Shown piece after piece: positions 35,769-45,505 of a stretch of DNA of 64,000 nt. Positions within the stretch are counted from its first letter, which is position 1, and every line of letters begins with the position of its first letter. The notes under the pieces were generated by a model that was given only the letters and a program-made list of their open reading frames with translations, searched no databases and had not been told where the DNA came from. Location: contig NC_073628.1 in NCBI RefSeq assembly GCF_029407905.1, forward strand, positions 62,566,501 through 62,630,500, written 5' to 3'. A program made the translations under genes and the position numbers. This stretch comes from Bubalus kerabau (taxonomy: Eukaryota; Chordata; Mammalia; Artiodactyla; Bovidae).

Positions 35769-36315
35769 GACTCCTTTCCTGGGATGGAACTCCATCCCTA
35801 TCTCTTTTGTCTCTCTGTTTATCTTTTGTATTTTTTCCTACCTTCTTTTGAAGACAATGGGCTGCCTTTCTGGGTGCCTGATGTCCTCTGCCAGCATTCA
35901 GAAGTTGTTTTGTGGAATTTACTCAGCATTCAAATGTTCTTTTGATGAATTTGTGGGGGAGAAAGTGGTCTCCCCATCCTATTCCTCCACCATCTTAGGA
36001 CCGCCCCCTGAATTTTTCAATAAGGAGTTCATGATCTGAGCCACAGTCAGCTCCCAGTCTTGTTTTTGATGACTGTATAGAGCTTCTCTGCCAGGGTCCA
36101 GCCCCAGCTGATCCAGGGTATTCGAAGGAGAGATGGCATCGGCGATCATCAGGAAACAACTGCTTAATTAAACGTTAATTAAGGATATAAAGAGTAATAG
36201 AATAAGGATAGCTCAGTGAGGAAATTCAGTGGATAAAAGAGGCTGAATAATTCAGCCAGAAGGTGAGAGAAAGAACAACATGGGGAGACCAAGTTTCGGT
36301 GAACAAGGCCCACAC

Positions 36316-36340
36316 TTTATTTTCCAAAGTAGTTTTTATA
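36316..36340 (-). promoter_or_regulatory. LTR TATA box and poly(A) signal
   Basis: On the minus strand TATAAAAA (36340-36333) is followed 12 bp on by AATAAA (36321-36316). Such overlap puts the poly(A) signal in or next to U3, as in retroviruses with short R regions. About 225 bp of R/U5 would follow. Functional state unknown. Confidence 0.6.
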
Positions 36341-37172
36341 CCTTAAGTTATGCATAGAGGATAATGGGGGAAGGAGTAGAGTCATGCAGTAAGCCAGGCT
36401 TTCTTCCTGCAAACTTATCATATGCAAAAGTTTAGGTGATTTGCATCATCTTCTGGCCCGGAGGCCTGTTAACATTTTAAGAAACTTATTTTTCTAAAGG
36501 TGATTATTCTAAAGTCAGGCGCCAGCCTCCAAAAAGCATTGGACGAAGCTGCATTCCTCTAGGGCAAAGGTGAGGTGGGCTCAATCAAGAAAAGAATTAA
36601 CTCAAGGGTCCAAGATTACAAACATTGAGGCTACTACTTACATTTCTATACACCTATTATATCAATCAATACACTGCCAAGGACACAGTAGATAAGAGAT
36701 ATGGAGACTTAGCAGCAAACATTGGCCCAATAAGTGAAAAACACTTTACCAATACAATTTCTAATCAATCTTTTAACTACTCAAAGGAATCTGTGTTTAG
36801 ACAGTTTAGAACATCTCCTGCCTCTCACAGTTGGGAGGCTCTGAACAATCACATGTGGCCGGAAAAACCTATTCAGGCAGGCTAGAGGATTTCCAAAGGA
36901 GTTTGTAGGTTGAAACACTGTCACACCCAGGAATTGTTAACTGGAGCTGGAAGCTAACTCTTTTTTCAGAGAGAGGTAGTGGGGGACAGCCCCCATAAAG
37001 TCAGAGGTGTAGGTGAAAGCACAAAGCAGAAAGTAGGCAGACTCTGGTTTGGGGGTAGATGCTTGAGAATTTCCAGGGGGACTCATGAGGCTCGATCCCG
37101 CCTTTGCATATGCTGAGCCTCCTTCCTCATGACCTTTGCCATGGGAGGAGTTCCTCACGCTGGCTCCTGGCA

Positions 37173-37248
37173 GTGATAGACTTCCAGTTGAGCTATTCCA
37201 GACCCTGAAAGATCATGCTGTGAAGGTGCTGCACTCAATATGCAATAT
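37173..37248 (+). repeat. BovB fragment within the LTR 5' edge
   Basis: 76 bp including 'gaaagatcatgctgtgaagg' and 'tgctgcactcaatatgc', the BovB segment just before the RT palm. It lies between GCTGGCTCCTGGCA (37159-37172) and GCCGGCTCCCGGCA (37249-37262), two near-identical 14-mers, the outer one being the LTR terminus. Confidence 0.8.
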
Positions 37249-37738
37249 GCCGGCTCCCGGCACTTCTCCATGTTTGACTGCAAAGAATATAATCAATCTG
37301 ATTTTAGTATTGGCCATCCAGTGATGTCTATATGTAGAGTTTTCTCTTGTGTTGATGGAAGGCGGTGTTTGCTATGACCGTTGCATTTCTCTTGGCGAAA
37401 TTCGACTAGCCTTTGCCCTGCTACATTTTGTACTCCAAGGACAAATTTGCCTGTTACTCCACATATCTCCTACTTCCTACTTTTCCATTCCAGTCCCTTA
37501 TGATGAAAAGGGCATCTTAATTTAGTGTTAGTTTGAGAAGGTCTCATACATCTTCACAACCTTTCAACCTCAGCTGCTTTGGCATTCGTGTTGGGGCATG
37601 GATTTGAATTACTGTGAGATTGATTGCCTTTGAGTGTTTGAGTGTCTCCTATGGAGGCATGGGACAGCTGTGGCCTGCTGCTGGGACCTTGGTTTTGCTG
37701 CAGCAGACATTGGAGGAGCAGCATTTGAGCCCCACCAT

Positions 37739-38438
37739 AGAGACATTCAAAAAACTATGATCATAGCATCCGGTCCCATCACTTCATGGGAAATAGATGG
37801 AAAAACCGTGGAAACAGTGTCAGACTTTATTTTGGGGGGGCTCCAAAATCACTACAGATGGTGACTGCAACCATGAAATTAAAACACGTTTACTTCTTGG
37901 AAGAAAAGTTATGACCAAATTAGATAGCGTATTAAAAAGCAGAGACATTACTTTGCCAACAAAGAAAGGTCTGTCTAGTCAAGGATATGTTTTTCTCCAG
38001 TAGTCATGTATGGTTGCAAGAGTTGGACCATAAAGAAATCTGAGCTCCGAAGAATTGATGATTTTGAACTGTGGTGTTGGAAAAGACTCTTGAGAGTCCC
38101 TTGAACTGCAAGGAGATCCAACCAGTCCATCCTAAAAGAGATCAGTCCTGAATATTCATTGGAAGGACTGATGTTGAAGCTGAAACTCCAATATTTTGGC
38201 CACCTGATGCAAAGAACTGACTCATTTGAAAAGACCCTGATGCTGGGAAAAATTGAAGGCTGGAGAAGGGGATGACAGAGGATAAGATATTTGGATGGCA
38301 TCACTGACTCAGTGGACATGGGTTTGAATAAACTCCGGAAGTTGGTGATGGACAGGGAGGCCTGGCGTGCTACAGTCTGTGGGATCGCAAAGAGTCAGAC
38401 ACGACTGAGTGACTGAACTGGACGGAACTGACAGAGAC
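37739..38438 (+). mobile_element. BovB LINE 3' part inside the inverted BovB arm
   Basis: Sense BovB (about 37745-38432) from 'gatcatagcatccggtccc' to the terminal GGACGGAACTGA. The frame 37797-38003 matches the C-terminal RT region (KSRDITLPTKKGL) with a small insertion. Possible 6-bp duplication AGAGAC at 37739-37744 and 38433-38438. Confidence 0.85.
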
Positions 38439-39683
38439 CTCGAGCAGACAGCAGACACACTGCAGAATAACTATACCAGAAGTTCTCTCATTGTTTCAAA
38501 AGTTCTAGGGCCCACAACCGATTTCCCAACCTGGGGATCTGACAAAGGGTCTGAGAAATCTCATGAAATTTATCTTTGAAAGTCAGTGGGATTTGATTAC
38601 AGAACTTTCAGAGTCCTGGGGAAGCAGACTCTTGGAGGCCACAAACAAAATCTTTTCACTAGGACCAGTAGAAAGGAGCAGTGACCCCCACAAGAGACTG
38701 AGCCACACTTGCCTGCAGTGTCCAGTAGTCTCCAGCAGAGGCGTGGGTTGACAGTGGCCTTATGTGGGGTCAGGGGCACTGAATAAAATATTCCTGACAT
38801 TAAGTCCTTTGCAAGGAGGTCCCCTTTACCCCTACCATAGTCTGACCTCAGGCCAAACTATAGAGAGAGAACACATCCCCGCCCATCAACAGAAAACTGA
38901 ATTAAAGATTTACTGAACATGGCCCCGTCCATCAGAGCAAGACCCAGATTCCCAACAGCCAGTCCCTCCCATCAGGAAGTTTCCACAAGTCTCTTATCCT
39001 TATCCATCAGAGGATAGACAGAATGGAAACCATAATTACAGAAAACTAAGCAGACTAATCACTTGGATCACAACCTTGTTTAACTCAGTGAAACTATGAG
39101 CCATTCCATGTAGGGCCACCCAAGATGGATGCATTATGGTGGAGAGTTCTGATGAAATGTGGTCCACTGGAGAAGGGAAAGGCAAACCACTTCTTGCCTT
39201 GAGAATCCCATGAACACTATGAAAAGGTAAAAAGATTTGACACTGAAAGATGAACTCCCCAAATCAGTAGGTGCCTAATATGCTACTGGAGAAGAGTGAA
39301 GAAATAACTCCAGAAAGAATAAAGAGATGGAGCCAAAGTGAAACCAACATCCAGTTGTGGATGTGACTGGTGATGGAAATAAAGTCTGATTCTGTAAAGA
39401 ACAATAGTTCATAGTAACCTAGAATGTTAGGTCCATGAATCAAGGTAAATTGGAAGTTGTCAAATAGGAGATGGCAAGAGTGAACATTGACAGTTTAGGA
39501 ATCAGTGAACAAAAATGAACCAGAATGGGAAAATTTAATTTGGATGACCATTATATCTACTACTGTGGGCAACAATCCCTTAGAAGAAATGGAGTAGCCC
39601 TCATAGTCAACAAGAGTCTGAAATGCAGTATTTGGGTGCAATCTCAAAAACAACAGAATGATCTCTGTTCATTTCCAAGTTTC
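38439..39683 (+). mobile_element. BovB 5' region and endonuclease start (inverted arm)
   Basis: 5' leader text ('cccgcccatcaacagaaaac', 'gtagggccacccaagatgg') followed by the N-terminal endonuclease. The frame at 39525-39707 reads DDHYIYYCGQQSLRRNGVAL, an exact BovB endonuclease landmark. It stops after 'ctgttcatttccaag'. About 95 bp upstream of the inserted BovB (37645-37738) probably belong to the same leader. Stops upstream show it is not expressed as an intact ORF. Confidence 0.8.
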
Positions 39684-40520
39684 CATATATGGTACTGCAG
39701 ATTCTAGTATCAGGCTTATGTCTGTTCTCAGAGACACCCAGCCTGCCACCCTGACCTGATGATACTTGGATACCCTCAAAGCAAGGCAGATACTAGTCCC
39801 TCATCAGCCCCCATAAAAGTAAGTCTGATGGGTGTGCTACTCCTCTCCTTTCACATGGAGAAGATGGGAGCTGGAGATCTCATCTTTGTGAGATAATAGA
39901 AGAATATACGTTGGTCTCTTCCCAGTTCCTAACACAGGGCTTCTGAAAACCTTGTAATTTCCTGGGTGATAACAGTGTGTTTTGTTCTAGGGGACTCCAA
40001 GTGCTTCTAGGTTGGGAATCACATCCACAATGGAATATGACACACCCCCAACTTCATGGGGACAGAAGTGACAGCACTTAGGATCCTCTCAGACCTAGCC
40101 CTATGTAACTCTTCATCTGGCTGTTCATCAGCCTCCTTCTCATACCCTTTAGTAAACTGGTTAAAGTATTCCCCTGAGTTCTGAGAGCTATTCTAGCAGA
40201 TTAACTGTCTTGTATCTCTATCCTTTAAAATAAACTTTGCCTGTATGAGTGTTTGTGAGTATGCAAAGTTCAATTTTCAGCTTCGTGAACAAGAATACGC
40301 TTTACCGTTTCAGTGGGAGCTTCCAATTTCATCAGATGCTGTATCTCCAGGTAGATGGAGTCAGAACTGAGTTAAATTGTAAAACACCCAGTTGGTTCCT
40401 AGAGACCTGCATGATGGGGGTAGGGGGTGGGGATGTCCACATGTTTGGTGACCAGACATGTCAGAAGTGAAGTCTTCTGTGTGAGGAGTAGACAGACTCA
40501 CAGGGAAGAACGAATCACAA
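39684..40520 (+). mobile_element. Ancient LTR remnant, right part
   Basis: Landmarks in LTR order: 'ttagtaaactggttaaag' (poly(A)-signal region), 'cctgagttctgagagctatt', 'gtcagaactgagttaaattg', 'aaaacacccagttggtt', then 'gtcagaagtgaagtcttc'. These match a widespread mammalian LTR whose name I cannot fix (class III or I). No retroviral coding region seen. Confidence 0.5.
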
Positions 40521-40998
40521 GGGAAGAACTGGGATGGTTTTCATTTTACTCCCAAGCACTTGGAGCAGCAGAGGGAGAGGGGTACAGGAGGAAATCTGAT
40601 GAGAGAAGAAAGTGTCACAATTTCATAACCAGTTTCAGTGCGGTTAGTTTTGTCCTCACCTGGGATGCAGGCTTCTGAAGTTTTTTGTCATTTGTTGTTA
40701 CATCTGTGTCTCTTTGAGGGGGAGGAGGATCTGTCCTTTCCTAGTCTGTCATCTTCCTGACATCACTCTGCTCCATGTTTTTAACTTGGTATATTTAAAG
40801 GTACTTCACAGAGTAGTGAGGGTTACGTGAGAAAAGTTCTGTGAGTCCTGGGCAAGGCTGGAGCAGGGCAGGCAATGATTGCAGAAGCCCTGGGTGCTGG
40901 CCAGTGAGTTTTTGTTTCCTCTGTGCTCTTATATCAGCTTTATCCTGTTTAATCTTACCTGCTTTATTCTTTTTTACAAAATTGTTTTAGACTGAGAT
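40521..40998. other. Unannotated stretch
   Basis: May continue the LTR remnant for a short way. Otherwise nothing recognised. Confidence 0.35.
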
Positions 40999-41184
40999 AT
41001 TTATTTGGCCACTTGGGTCATGGATGCAGTGTGTGGGTTCCAGAGCACATGGACTTCAATAGTTGCATTACGCAGCCTTAGTTGCCCCTTGGCATGTGGA
41101 ATCCTAGTTCCTGGACAGGGATTGAACCCACATCCCCTGTGTTGCAAGCAGATACTTAACCACTCGACTACCAGAGGAAGTCCT
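40999..41184 (-). mobile_element. CHR-type tRNA-Glu SINE
   Basis: Antisense: 'ggttccagagcacatggac' body, then head 'gacagggattgaacccac' and 'accactcgactaccagagg'. Diverged. Confidence 0.78.
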
Positions 41185-42144
41185 GTCCCTTGCTTTATTT
41201 TTTGTAGCTGCATTTTAGCTTTCTCAGTATAGAAGAAAAATTGTTTCTGATAATCCCCTAGTAAAATTTTATAGCACATCCAACACTGAAGAGAAAATGG
41301 TTTCCTTCCCTAATGTGCTGATCTTAATTTCTCATCTCAAAAACTTATTAGTATAACTTGGGTCCATGTCTACCCCTGGAACAATCAACTGTGGCCACAT
41401 GGCAGGTCCCATGCAATGATACAGAGAGAAAAATAATGACAGTATGATTCTAGAAATCTGATGCCTGCCAATTCATTAGGAGCCTATTTTTCACTCTCCA
41501 AAGTTGTTATTTATTGTTATTTTAATTGAAAACTTTCCACGCATAAGAATGCAATCAATTTCATCACACATGAGCAACAAAGGATTATATCTATATAGCA
41601 TAAAATAGTGATACTTAGACATTATTGCCTTCAAAAATAAATATTTCAATATCTATTAAAGTACATGTGTGTAATACCTGGGCATTTATTACAACATAAA
41701 TTATCTTTCTAGATAATGAAAATCAGAACTAGAATTTTCAACTGTTGTCCATTTTCTCACACATTTCCATTTTACAGGGGATATCTAGATGTTTTGTTTT
41801 AAAATATGCCATTTTGTATGACACTATTAAGTATAAGGAAATGATGGTAAATAGAAGCCAGCTACGAATGATCAAAATATACCTTAACTTCCATATAAAC
41901 CAGTCCACAAAATGGATAAAATATTCTATTTCTCTTTTAAAAATAAATTCAAGAAATTACTTGAACATTCAGAGATTATGAACCAATTATAATTTTGCCC
42001 ATCAGCCATTATCCAGAGGTAGTGAAAGCAGTCACTGTGTGTTTCATTAGTACTCTTTACTGTGAACCTGACTCAAATAAAATTGTCCAGATTTCTGGGA
42101 AAATGAAACAGAACATTTGTTTCCTTTAACGTATATGCATGTAG
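41185..42144. other. Unannotated stretch
   Basis: AT-rich, no gene or repeat recognised. Confidence 0.45.
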
Positions 42145-43960
42145 GCTAATTTCAAATCCTAAAAGATGATGCTGTTAAAATACTGTAGTCAATATGCAGC
42201 AAATTTGGAAAACTCAGCAGTGGCCACAAGACTGGAAAAGGTCAGTTATTGTTCCAATCCCAAAGAAAGGCAATGCCAAAGATTTTTCAAACTACTGCAC
42301 AATTGCACTCATCTCACATGCTAGTATAGTAATGCTTAAAATTCTCCAAGCCAGGCTTCAACAGTACATGAACTTTCAGATGTTCAAACTGGATTTAGAA
42401 AAGGCAGAGGAACCAGAGATCAAATGGCCAAAATCTGTTGGATCATCAAAAACCTGAGAATTCCAGAAAAACATCTACTTCTGCTTTATTGACTACATCA
42501 AAGCCTTTGATTGTGGATTACAAGAAACTGTGGAAAATTCTACAAGAGATGGGATACCAGACCACCTCACCTGCCTCCTGAGAAATCTGTATGCAGGTAA
42601 AGAACAACAGTTAGAACTGACATGGAACAACAGAGTGCTTCCAAATTGGGAAAGGAGTATGTCAAGGCTGTATATTGTCACCTTGCTTATTTAATTTATA
42701 GCCAGAGTCAGCTAGTTCAGTTGTTCAGTTATGTCTGATTCTTTGCAACCCAATTGACTGCAGCACACCAGGCCTCCCTGTCCATCACCCATTCACAGAG
42801 CTTGCCCAAACTCATGTCCATTGAGTCAGTGATGCCATCCAACCATCTCATCCTCTATTATCCTCTTCTCCTCCTGCCTCAATCTTTCCCAGAATCAGGG
42901 TCTTATCTAATGAATCAGTTTTTCCCATCAGGTGGCCAAATTATTGGAGTTTCAGTTTCAGGATCAGTCTTTCCAATGAATATTCAGGACTAATTTCCTT
43001 TAAGATTAACTGGTTTGATCTCCTTACTGCCCAAGAGACTCTCTAGAGTTCTCCAACACCACAAAAGCATCAATTCTTCAGCACTCAGCTTTCTTTATGG
43101 TCCAAGTCTCACATCCATACATGACTACTGAAAAAACCATAGCTTTGACTACATAGACCTTTCTTGGAAAAGCCATGTTTCTGCTTTTTGATATTGTGTC
43201 TAGGTTTGTCACAACTTTTTTATTCCCAGGAGCAAGCATCTTTTAATTTCATGGCTGCAGCCACCATCTGCAGTGATTTTGAAGCAGAAGAAAATAAAAT
43301 CTGTCACTGTTTCCATTGTTTTCCCATTTATTTGCCATTAACTGATGGGACCAGATGCCATGATCTTTGTTTTTTGAACGTTGTGTTTTAAGCCAGGTTT
43401 TTCACTCTCTTTCTCCTTCATCAAGAGAATCTTTAGTTCCTCTTCACTTTCTGCCATAAGGGTGGTGTCATCTGCATATCTGAGGTTATTGATATTTGTC
43501 CTGGCAATCTTGATTCCAGCCTGTGCTTCATCAAGCCCTGAATTTCACATGATGTACTCTGCATATAAGTTAAATAAACCAGGTGACGATATATAGCCTT
43601 AATGTATTCCTTTCTTGTTTTTGAACCAGTCTGTTGTTCCACGTCCAGTTCCAACTTACTTCTTGACCTGTATACAGACGACTCAGGAGGCAGGTAAGGT
43701 GGTCTGCTTTTCCCATCTCTTTAAGAATTTAAAGATTATATGCAGACTACATCATGTAAAATGCCAGCCTGGATGAAGCCCTAGCTGCGGAATCATTGTC
43801 CTGGGAAAAATGTCAACATCAGATATCCAGATGACACCACCCTTATGGCAGAAAGTAAAGAGGAACTGAAGAGCCTCTTAATGAAGGTGAAAGAGAAGAG
43901 TGAAAAAGCTGACTCAAAACTCAACATTTGAAAAACTAAGATCATGGCATCCAGTCCCAT
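42145..43960 (+). mobile_element. BovB LINE (RT region), host of a head-on BovB
   Basis: Sense RT-region BovB in two pieces. 42145-42707 encodes the RT fingers/palm start (WPQDWKRSVIVPIPKKGNAK), and 43732-43960 resumes with the YADD-equivalent region ('gatgacacca', here preceded by a mutated codon) and the thumb. The element sequence is continuous across the antisense BovB that splits it. Truncated at both ends, many stops. Confidence 0.85.
42714..43731 (-). mobile_element. BovB LINE inserted in BovB
   Basis: Antisense, terminus 'gttcagttgttcagttatg' at left, reaching the RT palm at right. Flanks TTTAATTTATAGCCAGAG (42690-42707) and TTTAAAGATTATATGCAGAC (43730-43749) resemble a diverged target duplication. 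Frames are interrupted. Confidence 0.85.
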
Positions 43961-44591
43961 TTCAGTCACTTAGCATTTAAAAGTACAGATTATTCATGGA
44001 AAGTGAAGTTAGGCTCATATTTCTTCACTGTACTTTTCTATATTATATACTCTATTAACTTTTTAAGATTCAGTGAATTCAGTTTTATTTTTAAGATTTT
44101 TTTTTAAACATTCATTGCACATTGAGAATAGGCTAATCTTTCAAGACATTAGCTGACTTTAGCTTTAATATTTCTCTGAGAGACAAAATTATTCCTCTCA
44201 TACTTGTCATATGAGGAAAGGAATCTCAAAAAAGGTTAAGTCATTTACTGAAGTTCATGGAGGCATGCCTGCCACCCAAGTCCCATTGTTTTCCAGCAGC
44301 TCAGCTTCACTAAAGAGTGTCTGCTACGTGACAAGCATGGGCTAACTGCTGAATTCAAATAAAAATATGAACTAGTACCTGTCTTTTAAGACATTACAAT
44401 CCAGAAAAAAAGACTTATTATTTATACTGAGATATGGCATTCTCTACAAGAAGTGTGAACAACTATGGTGTATTAAAAAAGGGAAAGTTCAGAGATGAAG
44501 TTGAGGGGGAAAAACTATTTTAGGGATAAGACGATAAGGAGATTTCAGGAAATAAAGTGGTTATGGGGCAGAACCCACTGTACTATTATAT
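43961..44591. other. Unannotated stretch with a possible MIR/L2 scrap
   Basis: 44320-44415 ('gtctgctacgtgacaagcat' … 'gacattacaatccag') follows the order of an L2/MIR core. Remainder not recognised. Confidence 0.4.
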
Positions 44592-45085
44592 CCAGCAGTC
44601 TCCAGCTATTTTGGCACCAGGGACAGGTTTCATGGAAGACGATTTCTGCATGGAGTGGGGATGGGGTGGGGAGGATGGTTTTTGGATGAGCCTGGGATTT
44701 CTTTGGAAGGAATGATGCTAAAGCTGAAACTCCAGTACTTTGGCCACCTCATGCGAAGAGCTGACTCATTGGAAAAGACTCAGATGCTGGGAGGGATTGG
44801 GGGCAGGAGGAGAAGGGGACGACAGAGGATGAGATGGCTGGATGGCATCACTGACCCGATGGACGTGAGTCTCAGTGAACTCCGGGAGTTGGTGATGGAC
44901 AGGGAGGCCTGGAGTGCTGCGATTCATGGGGTCGCAAAGAGTCGGACACGACTGAGCGACTGATCTGATCTGATCTGATCTGAGTGCACTACATGTACTA
45001 TGCACTTTATTTCTATTATTATTATATCAACTCTACCTCAGATCATCAAGCATTAGATCCCAGAGTTTGGGGTCCCCTGATGCAT
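44592..45085 (-). mobile_element. MER1-like (hAT-Charlie) remnant, split by BovB
   Basis: Left part 44592-44686 ('ttttggcaccagggacagg', 'gtttcatggaagacgattt') and right part 44983-45085 ('gcactttatttctattatta', 'cctcagatcatcaagcatt') are in MER1 antisense order. Only the terminal region is kept. BovB lies between. Confidence 0.65.
44687..44982 (+). mobile_element. BovB LINE 3' end, (GATCT)n tail type
   Basis: Sense, well preserved, ending GATCTGATCTGATCTGATCT. It begins at 'cctgggatttctttggaagg', so it is strongly 5'-truncated. Low divergence suggests recent insertion. Confidence 0.95.
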
Positions 45086-45420
45086 ACAACTCACATGAAT
45101 AGTATTCATTTATGAATCTTTTTTTGAATAAGAAGTTCAATAAAGAAATTATGTATTCTCATCTATGAAAAAAAATCAACAAAACGTTACTAAATATTGC
45201 AATGTGGCTTTGTCCTTGAAGGGTCAATAAACAAGAGTCAACAAAATTTTACAGTGGTAACAGGTGCATGGTACTTGGAGTTTATCTAACTTGAAATCAT
45301 CAGGCTGCAACTTAACATCCACTCACTAACATTAACATTTTATGTTAATGTTTTTATTCATTAACAAAATGTTCATTAGCCTTTACTCATTAACATTAAC
45401 AAAAATCTCAAAGTGATAAT

Positions 45421-45505
45421 TAGAAAGTAAAATACAATATTGTAAAGTTAAAAAATAAAATAAAATTTTTTAAAAATAAAAATAAATAAATAAATAGAAA
45501 GTAAA
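45421..45505 (+). mobile_element. Very short L1 3' end with 11-bp target duplication
   Basis: 'acaatattgtaaagtt' followed by an A-rich tail (to 45494) is the terminal L1 sequence in sense. Perfect direct repeats TAGAAAGTAAA lie at 45421-45431 and 45495-45505. Only ~20 bp of L1 body plus tail was inserted. Confidence 0.8.

Larger units (their letters stand above)
26938..36008 (-). mobile_element. L1-BT LINE, nearly complete, with probable 3' transduction
   Basis: Ruminant L1 in antisense. Its 5' end is at 36008 (GGGGGCGGTCCTAAGATGGT on the minus strand), the 5' UTR extends to about 32010, ORF1 covers about 32010-31070, ORF2 31042-27815, and the 3' UTR ends at 27461 with poly(T) at 27442-27460. 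Beyond that lie ~490 bp of other sequence and a second short T run at 26940-26948. TGAATTTT at 26930-26937 and 36009-36016 is the likely target duplication, and the target is the BovB. Later insertions are BovB (29548-30085, 32617-33449), Bov-A2 (34118-34418) and a small L1 end (35695-35768). A large deletion joins at 28067/28068. Stops in both ORFs make it inactive. Confidence 0.85.
32011..36008 (-). promoter_or_regulatory. L1-BT 5' UTR / internal promoter region
   Basis: Long GC-richer leader of ruminant L1, reading minus from 36008. The stretch 34700-35600 is the most CpG-bearing part of the window and could look like a CpG island, but it is L1 leader sequence. Promoter activity is known for full-length L1 5' UTRs. 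Here it is broken by BovB, Bov-A2 and a small L1 end, so activity is doubtful. Plus-strand frames at 34705-35378 are complements of it. Confidence 0.75.
36083..37268 (-). mobile_element. Solo LTR, ruminant ERVK-type (BTLTR1-like)
   Basis: The LTR body is 36089-37262 (1174 bp). On the minus strand it starts TGCCGGGAGCCGGC and ends CCCTGGCA (TG…CA). A perfect 6-bp direct repeat CTTCTC flanks it (36083-36088, 37263-37268), the size typical of class II (ERVK-like) integrases. The BovB endonuclease sequence is continuous on either side, proving the insertion site. No internal retroviral sequence, primer-binding site or gag/pol/env is present, so this is a solo LTR left by LTR-LTR recombination. 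The minus-strand frame at 36937-37158 is part of the LTR, not a gene. The family name is from memory. Confidence 0.88.
24827..39683 (-). mobile_element. Near-full-length BovB LINE, 5'-inverted, exploded by later insertions
   Basis: Antisense pieces in element order are 24827-26937 (3' end, RT, linker), 36009-36088 and 37263-37640 (endonuclease). The first piece stops just after sequence for KKVGKTT-type linker codons and 36009 resumes with antisense 'gagttcatgatctgagccac' (…SDHELL… in the usual protein). An inverted, sense arm (about 37645-39683) carries the 5' region and the first part of the endonuclease. The sense arm ends 'catttccaag' and the antisense arm begins at 'aaggcaatcaat', nearly the same element position, which fits twin priming. 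CATAT flanks the unit (24822-24826 and 39684-39688), a short candidate duplication. At 25047-25080, element sequence is replaced by (GTT)n plus an A run, and (AAC)n is expanded at about 25271. Confidence 0.75.

Noticed and set aside
36937..37158. Minus-strand 73-codon frame, possible viral peptide
   Set aside because: It lies wholly in U3 of the solo LTR, has no known domain, and no retroviral internal genes are present.
37797..38319. Inverted frames on both strands suggesting a divergent gene pair
   Set aside because: Both are the two strands of one BovB 3' fragment with the C-terminal RT landmark KSRDITLPTK.
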